Positions 49,501 to 61,500 of a DNA stretch of 64,000 nucleotides are shown piece by piece. Each line of letters opens with the position of its first letter. Position 1 is the first letter of the stretch. The stretch is taken from NCBI GenBank assembly GCA_003342895.1, contig PTFA01000366.1:124001-188000 (forward strand), given 5' to 3'. Source of the DNA: Casuarius casuarius (lineage: Eukaryota; Chordata; Aves; Casuariiformes; Casuariidae). The position numbers and the translations under genes are program-made. The notes beneath the pieces are model-generated. The model did no database searches, was not told where the DNA came from, and saw nothing but the letters and a program-made list of their open reading frames with translations.

Positions 49501-52500
49501 CTCCTTCACTTTCAGGGCCACACAGCTCTTTTTGATAACAGGGAGAACTTAGAAATTTGAGAAATCTGAGAACACTGAACAAATTACTTAAATCACAGCC
49601 ATTGGATTTAAGTGCCTGGACTTAGGTATCAAATGTGGAATGCATATATTTTTATATATACATATTTAATTATACAGGTATGCCATATATATTCTATATA
49701 AAGTATATTTTGGCACCATATCCAACTTTCGAAAGTAACATTGAGTTTAAGGGACAACAGACTGGGTTTTTCAAACATGCACAGGTATCTTTGGAAGCCT
49801 ACTGAAAATCTGTAAGTCATGTCTCCAAGCTACTTGCAGCCCATCCTAAGTAGGCTAATTGGATTCTATCCTAACCAGTTCTTCAGTTTCAAGTTTCTGT
49901 GCTATTTTCCTTGTAAGCAATTAGTTAGCTTGGAGAAGTAACAATTGGGTACATCTTGGGTTGCGAGGGAAGTAGTAAAAAGAAGGACTATTTACTAACC
50001 TACCATTTTACCAAGTGCACTCTGGAATGCATCAGCAAAGCTATTTAGAAGACTGTTGTCATCACATCGTGTTGCTTTATAGAGCATCTCAAAGGATTTG
50101 AACCCATGGTTTGCAAAACGATTTACTGAAAAATGGAAAAAAATTTGTATTGGTCAAATAATAGTTTCAGAGGACTGGCTGAAACTAGATTACACTAAAC
50201 TGAGAAGCCTTGTCTTTAAATGAGCAGTTCAGATTCCCAGGGCTGAACATGACAGGACGCAGAATACGCTGCAACAAGCACAAAACTTTCACAACACTGC
50301 TGAATATTTCAATGTGAAAGCTACTAGGGACTAAAGATGTCAGTCATTGACCTATCTCAGCATTTTCTTAATGGGAGAAACCTGTGAACAGGCATAATAT
50401 CAACCTCCACACTTTGGACAGAGAGAGAAGCAACAGATATTAAAACGCTATTACTAAAACTGTTTGGCTAAATGTGGAAAAACTCTCACTCAGAATTTAA
50501 GCAAGTTAAAGTTTAAGAATCCAAATTAGGGATTTTGAGTTGACAGGTAGGTCTGAAAAACAACTCTTCTTGACTTATAGCTGAAATATTGCTCTTGTTT
50601 GCTGAAACCAAGGAATCTACTCTGATGAAAGTGGACACAACACGATGCCAAGCCTGGCTTCATCTGCAGCTCTTATATTCGTATTTGGATTTAAAATACC
50701 ACCAGAGCTGAGAAAGTCCACAGCTGAGGTTTTGTATATGCTTATTGCAAATAAGAAAATACATTAGAGCTTCTGATTGGGTGGTAAGCAGGTAGGTAAT
50801 TACAGCATTTGCATTGACAATTTGCAAAAGCTGTTTAAATTCCTGCTGAAATGGCATTGTTAGTGTTGTCAACAGACAAACTATTTCAAATGCTAACAAC
50901 AGGCAAAATTTGTCAACTTTGGCATCTTTGCTGTCTTGTGAATTCCAGGATTCAAATTTACTACTGTTTTTATATTTTAGACAGCTTCTGACATAATACA
51001 TTTAGGGACTTTTAGGCATTCTTTTGCAATATTTCTAACAATTTAGAGGCAGAAGATAGAGAAGATTTATTATCGTTAAACAGATGTCCTAATTCCTAAA
51101 ATACTTTCATTTACTTCCTCCTTAGACATGCTGCTTGAGCCTCAGATTCATTTCACAAAACAAAGCCTATAATAAGACTTACAAGAGCAGTCAGGCCACT
51201 CTGGAGAATAAGGTGGCTTCCAGACACCATCCTCGTAAGCACAATAGTAGTTTTCACTTGATCCTTCTGAAAAGCTATAACCCTCTGCGCAGCGTAATGT
51301 GCAATTAACACCTGCTTCATCTGATGTGCATGTAAAATCGCCATTCACAGGCTCAAAGGAGATTTCACAAGGGGAACCTGTGCAAAATACAGAGATTTTA
51401 TATATGGATGATTGTAGCAAAACAGGTACGTACACAGGAAAACTGCAGATAAGATTTCCAAAAGCACCAAGTATGAATCCGATTCTACTTCTACTGGAAG
51501 TCTGTGCAACTACTACTTGTGGTTTCCATAAAAGCAGAATTAGGCTAGTGCCAAATTCTTTTTGAACTCTGCAATTTGAAATCCAGAAACAAAGACTCCA
51601 TTTGTGATATATATGAGAAACTTAACAAAAATTAAAAATAACAAAATTGAAAATGCAAGACTTAAATCTTTCTGTATTTTTTCAAAGGTACACTTATGTA
51701 TGCAGTAAAATAATACAAAACACTAAACTGTATCTTTTATGCAAACTTTCATGAGTGAATTATATTAAACCATATTACATACTGAATTCTGAAACTAAGC
51801 ATTATTCATTCTGCACTGTTGCAACAACACATGGATTTGATCTGGATACCTAAGAAGTCAGAGTTATCTTAGTACTGTACGGCCTCAGTTAGAAAGTATG
51901 GGTTATGGGACCATTGCGAAGAATTTGAACATTTGAAAATTTTATGGCCCAAGCACTGAGACCACAAAAAATATGAAGTGGTCTAGAATTTGAAATAATG
52001 CCAATTCTAAGAATGGGCTTTTTCTTGTTAAGTTTTACAAAAAATTCAGAAATTAGGAGAGCCATCTGCAAGCTACCTTTTTGTGAACCTATAACCAAAA
52101 CTCCAGTTTGCCTGACTTTAAATTTTCTATTCACTAGCAGATTTTTTTTATATAGATGTGCAACATAAGCACTAGAGGGCAGAATTAAAGTGGAATTTTC
52201 ATCCTTAGTTCTTCATCTGCCAAATAGCTGGCCTTTAAAGAAGAAAGTGAATTTGATAACAGGAGGAAAGAAGTGTCTATGCCAGCAATACAAATACATG
52301 AATATATCTATAGGTACAGATGGCTTCTAAAATCTAAAAAGTGTTATAATACCTGCTAGAAAATTTGCAGGTGATTACAAAAATCTTTCCATGGAAATTC
52401 TCCTTTCTAACTACAAATTCTACAGATTTGATGTGAGACTTCAACAACATCTGCTAATCCATTTCACACTGTATTTGTTACCGAAAAACAACTGGATCCA

Positions 52501-55500
52501 CTACCAAAGGTTTTACTGCTTGATGAATAGTAACTTCAGTGCTTTTACACTTAGTTGAATTTACAGGACCCAATTCACTGCTGTGCTGCTTCAGTCTTAG
52601 ATAATTTACTGATTTAAAAAAATATCCCTACTGCCTTCAAGTTACTCCCACATAAAATGGGAATAACTAAATAAAAAAGTGTAGACTGAACGAAAAAGTG
52701 GAGTAGGGTTGCATCCTTTGTCATATTCAGTTATAACAAAGCCATACACTCTTGCTGGTTTGAGGATACTGATCTGTAGTATCAAATGTTATACTATGGC
52801 TTACGTGTAATGGATCTGTGCTAGCAGACAGAAAAAAATTAGGATAACAAACCTTTGATGACAATGTGGATCTCACATGTCCTATTATTGCCAGAAGGGT
52901 CCATAGCTATGTATTGAACTGTTGTCTCTCCTTTGGGGAAAAGATCTCCAGGTGCATGACTTCTACTAATAGTCAGTACAGCACCTAGAAGAGTTAAAAG
53001 ACAACCTAAAATACCAGTAAGAAGGTTTTTCTGGCCTAGCTTACAGCAACTCTTCCTACTGACACTGAACACAAAATCAGCAAAACAGGATTGCCTGTGC
53101 TCAAGCTTGGCAAGTGGAGAAGGAAATGGCAGCATGTCTTCCAAACAGTGTGTTCCTAAAAATAAATAAGTGAAAAAAAAAATCCTGAATGCCAAGGCAT
53201 CATGGGTAAGCAGGTTGCAGCTCCCCAGCCTCCCAGTGTTGTGTGCGTGCTTTGGGGTGTGTTATCTCACCTGAGTTGTCTGAAAACTGAGGTTCTTCCC
53301 ATGTGGCTGGGTACTCTTTCTCCAATGCCTGCACAGGGGGTGGGGATCTGCATCTGTCAATTACAGGAGGTTCTGCATCTATAGGATTTGAAGGGATGGC
53401 ATGAAATTAGCTCACTGAACTGCAGTCATGCTCAGGTAAAATCCATGATCAGAAGAAGTCATTTAAACAGTCGTTTAAGTTCACACCAGGAGATATAATA
53501 AAGTTAAGTGCACACTTGTGAGTAAACTGCTTCAACTGGTAGATGCCGAGGGAAAAAAAAATAAGACAAGGCAAATTCTTCAGCTGAACTCCTGGTTTCT
53601 GCATTCTGTTTGCGTTCTACAGAGCCAGTCTTTGCTCACAGGACTGCTGAATGACGAGTGTCTGATATAAACATTTGAACAATGATTTGCATCAGGAACA
53701 TGCAAGAACTTGTAAAGTTCTTTGCTGGTATGGAGTCTTTCAAGAAGGAAAAAAAAAAGATGCGTATGATGAACACAATAAAAAATTAACTTACAACATA
53801 ACAAAGTATTAATTTACCAATAGGGAGAGAAATCTTGAGATACAGAATGAAGAACACAACAAAACCCAGTCCAAACAGAGCATCTGGCAGCAGTGATGCT
53901 GCCACTATGCAAACTGTGGCCCAAGATCAGCAAAGCATTTTAGGAGATGATATTATTCCTGGGCTTATACATGCACACATAAAAGCCACAGTGATTCACA
54001 GTCTTTTTCTGCACAATGACAGACTCTTTCCCACTGATTTTTAGCAGCAGATATTGAACTTACCAATAACCTTGACACTGAATGTACAGCTTGCCTCATT
54101 GCCTGACTTATCAACGGCTGTGTAAGTAATAGCAACTTCGCCGATCGGGAGAAGATACGGTGGTATGAAAGCTGGGGTAACATGAACTGAGACCTTTTAC
54201 AGGAAGACACTTGTTACTTAAAAAACAAACCTGGTTAGTAATCACAACACTCAGGTATCTCAAGAAATGGACACTAAACAGTATTGTTTAATGTTAACTC
54301 CGTTCGTACTTGGACGCAGACAGCCCCTTTATGTAACGAAGGCAGACTCTGCAGGAGGCTGCCTTGCTCCCCTTCCCGACACTGCCTTCTTCACAGCAAG
54401 AGGCATTTACCGGCTCAGGAGTTGGACCTTGTCCTGCTGCAAATCACAGCCTCGTGCATTAGGACAACCTGAAAGTGACTCCTGTCTGCCTCAATACACT
54501 GAATTGCAAACTGTGCTGGCTCAGGACCTGCTTTATCTGCAGTTCAGATCTCCAGCTGCAGAGGCAGTAGTCCTAGCAGATGTGTGGGGCAGATGGTTGT
54601 GGGCCACAAGGACTTAACATACCCATTTTTAATCTGCACATATTTATGACTTAACAGACTGCAAATGCTTCAAACGATCCTGGCAGTACAAAGGAGTCCT
54701 TTATTTGGAATAAATGACACTGACATGCTCTCCATGGCTCCTTCACATGGGCTAGAACTGTGTAAAGGCACCTCTCTTTTAAAGAATTGGCTCCACATGA
54801 GCAAAGTACTTTATCTCAGAACTATGCTTTTTTTCAAACCAGCTATAACTGAGAGCTAAGATACTCCGTTTCTACAGCTTAATGAATGATCCTGTGTCAG
54901 CAGAGCTATAGTAGCTGACCGTGGCTGTACTGTAACAAAAAAATGCTTTGACTTAAACCTCTTTTACTGTGACAGCTCACAGCTTCCAAGCGCAAAAACT
55001 CCTGTGTTTGCAACAGATTAAGGGCATGCACACAGTCACTGCTCCTCTGCTGACTCATGACAATGCATGCAGTCGCTGTAACTTGATCATGTCTGAGCCT
55101 GCAGAGGATGTTACTCTTCATGAAACAGCTCTGGAGCAAAGTCTGCTTATAACTCCATTCCCAGACCTCTGACACCCGTTGCAGTCAAAGGCCCACGTCT
55201 GAATCTTGCATGGCATAAGAAAATGGGATTTTTCTCTCTCACTCAGAAAGCTGAATCAAGTTTTTACTTATCACAGCATGCTCTTGTTAGCCTTTTAGAT
55301 TAATGAACTGGTTTACTTCCTTATGAGAGGAGTTTATTAAACTCCTTCACATTCTAAGAGCTCATTTTTAAAACGGCTGTCTCCATTTTATAAACAAGGG
55401 CACATTCTTTCTTTTGACCACATAAATTAACCGTATGAAATTTTATCCACTTAAACACCATGCAGTGTCCTGTGACTGCATAACCTTAACTGAGAAAAAA

Positions 55501-58500
55501 AATGCTGAATTCTCAAGATACAAAGTTTTCAGCAGATCTTTCTTTTACTTCTGCTTATCAGAAAAAGAAATTCTGGTGGTTCAGAAAATTAGTTCTAAAT
55601 AGCTAGCAAAAGAATGCTAGCAAAAGACTGCATCCAGTCAAATGTAGATTTTAACTTGCCTCATCTCCAGAGTTATCTTCAGGTGTTGGGACCTGCCAGC
55701 TGATATTAGCAGAATTCTGATGTTCCAGAGTCTTAGTCTCAATATTTTCTGGACAGCGTATCTGAGGAGCTTCAATATCTGACACAGAAAACGACAAACT
55801 AGTTTTATATGTGGGATTATAGCAATAAAATCTCTATAATAGTTAGACTGCAACTTGTTAAAACCACTCTTTTTTGTGCTGCTTGGACTTACTTATTATT
55901 ATTATTATTATTTACATACTTCCTGCCTCTGCCTCTTTTAATTCTTGCCTACTTGCTCATACATAAATAGTAAATTCTCCTGGGGAAGGGACTGCTTTTT
56001 GCTGTGTTTTTGTACATGCTTTAGCATAATGAGACTCTTGTCTCTACATGCAACCATAAGGCAAAGAATAAATAAGACAGAATGATGGCTTGGTTTCTCT
56101 TATTATTCATCCATTCGTTAGACACATCTACTCATTAAAAAGGAATGATTTCTCTGTCCTTTCACCTCCCAAAATACATGCATGACATATACACTTACTT
56201 CTGATCATGAACGACTTAAAAAAAGAGTATTTGTGACATGACATATGTACGATGAGCAAGACAGTAGTGACTCTCACATTCTTGGGAGGATGGTGTAGAA
56301 CTGACTTGAAAAGAAACAGCAGAAACGTTTCTGGCACCAGTTCCTGGAAATGTTCCTTAAAGAAACTCCTGCTGCAAGGTGCTATGCATGGCAAATGGGA
56401 TCTTCTAGTCACATATGTGACAATGCTGGATGGTTTTAAAGGACTGCTGGTACAATATTGGGAACACTGCCAGCCACATTTAAGCCTCAAGTTTCTCTGA
56501 CAAACTTGAAGTACTTTATTGTTTCCCTGGCAGAGGGCCTCTCAAAGCATTTGTGGTCAGGTTATTTTATTGCTGCAGTGTTGTTTGATAAATGGTCTCT
56601 AGACTCATGAGACAAGGACAACAGCATTCAGCTCTGAACTTATATATGCCCAGGAGACTTTAAAACAACTCAGGACTGATACTGCTTATATTTTTATTGC
56701 TAAATAGTTCCAGCAAAGACATAACTCAGGCAATTAAAGCCCCATAATTAAGAGCACTAAACAATAAATACAAGTGGTTTTGCCTTCCTCTGAACTCATT
56801 CTGATGAAAACTTTATTAGAAATGCACTCTTTCAAATAACTACCAGTTATGATTCACACTCCCTTGACCACAGCCTTTTGCTGGGGCAAATTCCATTTAA
56901 AAGTGAATTCTGAAGAAAGACTAATAGAAAAGTCATAAAGAAAATGGCTATTTTGAACTGGCCAAATATTTTGGCAGCAAAACAAAGAGAGACAGTAACA
57001 AGAATTAAAGCAATTGAAACACAAGTGCTCTCATCTTTACTGGGGGAGCATAACCTTCAGAGATTCTTGGTGCCTCTTATTTTAGGGTTTATGCAGTGGT
57101 AATATCTAAAAGCCTGGTCCCAAGCCATGCTGCTTTATCTCAATCCAAACCCTTCAGCCAGTAGCCTTGTGCTGGGATCCCATCAAATATTAAAAACTGC
57201 GGTTTGGCACAGGTTTACACAAAAGATTCAGAACAACAATGTGGTACATCACACTGTGGGGAATTATATGTTTAAAGGGAGGGATAAAATCTTCCTGGCC
57301 ATTACAGAGAAACAGTTCCCACCTCAATTTCTGTACTGATTTGGCATGATGACTGTCCTTACTTTTTTTCTGTACTGCTCTTTTATGCAGTCTGTGAGGG
57401 CCTTTGTTCTGCATGGAAGCGACATGTCTACCAGCACAGTGGTTCATGAAGAGGGGAGCAGTAGCTCTCGGGCAGTCCGCACTTTACTTGTATTCTCCTA
57501 CAATCCCAAGTCAAACTCCTTCCAACTCAGCGTGTATGTGTGTAAGAGAACAGATAATCCAACCTTTCTAGAAGAGGTGGGCAAACATGATAGAACCATA
57601 TTCGCATGCACATAGCCATTTTCTGTCCATCCACGTACTCCGTGCAGTTCTGACACTCAATTTTGGCCTGAACTCTCGTGCGCTGTTACTCAGAGCAGGT
57701 AAACAGCCATAGTCAACTCAGAGTCAACTGAAAAGAAACATCCCTCTATAGTGTGTATACCAGCCAGGGTTTACACAGCGTTTACAGATCTGCTTAGACT
57801 ACAGGAGTCACATAAACCTGTAATAAACCAGTAATAGTATTATTATTGTTTTATTACTAGAAGTATGGTTTCCACTTTGACCATTTTTAAGCTAAGGGCT
57901 TTTCACTTTTACTTTGAAATTTCCAACTTATCTTCACATTAGGCCTTTAAGCAGGCAGCTTCCCAACAAGAGAGGTATGAGATGGATGCTAGGAGGGACA
58001 GCTCATGATGAACACTGTAAGACTGCTCTCAAGCAACCCTTTGAGCTCCAAATACTTATTACAAACTACAAGTAACCTGACAGCCAAGCTATAATGGCAC
58101 AACCTACACTTTTAATAGACCGCTTATATAGAGCTTTCCCCAGTTCAGATCTATCTCATTCTGTCCTTTGTTACGTCCTTCCCTTCAATCCTGCACATAA
58201 GTGTACATAGAAATGATTTTGTGCTGGTCTCTACCTTTACACAGAGCCTCCTGGATGTTTTCACTCCATCTCCCAAATGAAATGCACCTTAGTTCTTCTT
58301 TAGCTCCAGACAAGATGAATCCCTGGGGACAGCTCAACTGGCACACAGTCCCAGAAACAGCTGGCTCCAGCCCGCAGCTGGGAGGGAGCACTGTTACACC
58401 TGCAGGTTTCTGGAAGACGGGGCAACGCACTTCTACAAGAGAGCAGTATAGTGTTATCAACTGACATACATGAAAGCCTACATTTAAACCAATCTGCAAA

Positions 58501-61500
58501 TAAAGTCACATGGCAACGCAGAGGAACATAAAATATACACACTTTTTAAAAGAGTCTGCATGCTCTGCAAGTGCTTCAAAATGCTAGAAACTCTGCTAAT
58601 GCTTTGTATTTCAGTGCTGATTGAAGTAAACAGCACCCAGTATACCAGGTCTTTTATTTTCTTGCTCGTGCTTTTCGCTGGGATAGAAACACTGGCTTTT
58701 TGGTGTGGCTCCACTATATTTTACTCCATCTCTCTCAGTGAGAATCATTTCACTGACCTTAACAAGCTTTTTATCACAATATAAGACATCTATTCTTATG
58801 CATGGATATGTATGAAAGATGTGGTTGTCAGTCTTGATCATGAGATGACAATAATTCCAAGTGTTCCACTATTCCTTTCAGTTAGTGAGTTAATATCTGA
58901 CTTCAAATCGCTTCAATAATTGGCTGACATAGATTAACACAATTTGATTCTTCCTGTTTTTACCAGTGACATTTGGACAATACCGACTGCTTCAGGCTTC
59001 CTTCACTTTATTGTTAGAGAGAGTCCATTTAAAAAACAAATGTGAAAAATAAATAAATGAGGACTTGCAAAAACTGCAGGACACCAGATGTATTAATTTG
59101 CCTTCATTATTGCTTTGTAGCTGCATCCTCTTGCCTCCTACAGAAACCAGATCTTTGTAGCAGGAGATCATAGTCTTGTATAGCAATAGTCTTGTATTTG
59201 TTGCCTTCTATAGCTTTTACATTATCTGATGAAATAATAATGAAAGAAGGACAAGGACACCCTGCCAGGAGCTCATCTGAGATTAGGGAAATGGCATCTG
59301 AATTTGCCTACTTCACTTCAAAATGAATGAGATTAGGCTTGGTTGTGACTATATTCAAACCCAGATGCACAGACTCAAGGAAATTACAAATGGCAGCAGA
59401 GAAGCAGGACCCTCCCTGCAGACCTAGGAAGGGCTAATAGTTGCTTACAGGATTAAAGTCAAAGTTTTAAAATATTTCATTATTAGGATTTGTTACAAAT
59501 TCTGAAGAATATTTACCTCAAAGTGTAAACTTCCAAAAAATATAATGTAGGTAAATGGGCTCAATTTTCACAAAAGCTTTGTTCTATTTTTGAGCTGCTG
59601 TTTTTACCACGCAAAGCAAGGAATGTGATTTTTACTGCAAACGTGGAAACATTAACAAGCAGGGCAAGAAGAGGCATCAAGTGCAGTTAACATACTTCCA
59701 GTAATGTATCTTACAATAGGTAATAAGCAAACATGGAAGAAAAATGCTTCACCCTGTATAACAAATGAGAACTCTAACTCTTTAGGTAGTCAATGGAGAA
59801 AACATACTGGTCTTAACACAAGGGACCCACCAAGGGCAACCCGATTCAGCTACAGAGGGTTCCTCTGTTCATCCCTTAGCAATGGTTTAATGACACAGAA
59901 GTGATTCACATTCAGAACACTTCATATCTCTTTCCTCTTCTCTCCCAAAATATGCAGCAAGTCATTGAAAGCTGGCTCTTCTACATGAAAAAAATTTAAA
60001 GAGTCTAAGCATTTTAAGTATTTCCTGCCTTCTAAACTCTCAATACTGAAAATGCGTTTACAGGCTAAACAATTAATAACTGCAGTTCATTTCAATAGGC
60101 TGCAAAGACCATAAGTGTTAACACATTTGTTCACTTCAGGCATAGACCATGTTGGCTATGAAATGTAGAACTAATCCATCAGAAAAAACCCTAACTTTTG
60201 GTTGTTCGCCACAGGAATGAAACTGATGAATGGCAGAAAGATCAGAGAATGGTTGAAAGAATATTCTAAAAGAAAAGCTAAAGCCACTAAGATGTGTATC
60301 AATCAGAGAGAGAACAATTAGGGGAGTGGATGTGAAAGGTGTAAGCATAAAAAAAAGAAAATTGCAGTTGTGGGGAAATGGTAACTGTCCTCCTGGCTGG
60401 GATGCTTCCAACTAAGCCAGCAAAATCCTAGTATGGCACAATCCTGAATCATCCAACAAACATTAAGGATATCCTTTGGCAGTTCCAGTTCTAGAAAATC
60501 TCTTCTCAGTGGGACAGATCTTTACCAGAAATAAGTTGTAATGGTGCTGTTTGATTCTTTTATCTGTTCTCATTACAGAAGTTGATAAAAGTGGCCCAGG
60601 AAGTCTGGATTTCATGAGGAGCACAGTGATATCCATGATATTAGTCCTACGGATAGGAAATTAATAGAGATAGAGGAAACAATACTTCCAAGGAGAGACA
60701 GGAATCTGCTTTTGTCTGCAACTGCCTGTGATGAACTACAGCAGTATATTATAGTTCATCAAGATGAATTTGAATGTAGTAATTAAAAAAAAGACTGCCA
60801 AGCAAATCATGCCTCTTTCACTCAACCCCTTAATGACCACAGAAGTTCAGGGAAAATAACTGGCCAACCACAACTGTAAGTGTGGAACATTAATTCTTTC
60901 AACACTAGATGGCATCAATATCCTTGATGCCATCTGCATTCTTACCTTTCTTCGCTAACCCTTGAACAAAGCAAGGAGAACAATATTTTGCAAAATTCTG
61001 TAATTTAAAAGTTCTGGCTATTAAACTTTCACTAGTGAAATACAATGGGGAAAGAAACAAAAGAATATAATTGTGGATTTTTTTTTCCAACTTGGACAAA
61101 TGACAAAGTCTTTCTTTTGTACAAGATACATTGTTTTTAAGCATAGCCTATAATATAATGTAACCTACTCAAAAGTACCTCATTGCAAATACCATCTTCT
61201 ATGGAAAAATATCTAAATTAGAAATACATGTAATAGACAAACTTGAATTAACTTCCATTCTCTCTGTAAAAACATGCATATGACAACAGACCTTACAGAA
61301 GTAAATGTAAACAATCCAGACTATGTTATGATACAGCATCAGATATGGTTATAGATGGTTATAGTACAGAGTCAGTGAGATAACTTTTAAAAATGGTAAA
61401 CCTTACACCAATGTCCACTCAAACTGGAAAGAGTTCAGAAAAAAGCTCACGGAGTACCCTGACATCCCAAGTATCTGTCTCAGGCAGGAGACTGAACCCA

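Larger units (their letters stand above)
44968..51182 (-). other. SVEP1: SVEP1 introns of the linker region
   Basis: Introns 44968-47134, 47244-50003 and 50126-51182 around two short exons. They hold the (GA)n run at 44982, T runs near 45870 and 48735, the unclassified repeat-like stretch at 48179-48560 and an AT-rich tract near 49640-49720. Confidence 0.55.
51378..55659 (-). other. SVEP1: SVEP1 introns of the HYR block
   Basis: Introns 51378-52852, 52985-53270, 53379-54063 and 54194-55659. The last begins, in the sense direction, with the GC donor at 55658-55659. No repeat or extra exon was recognised. Confidence 0.6.
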
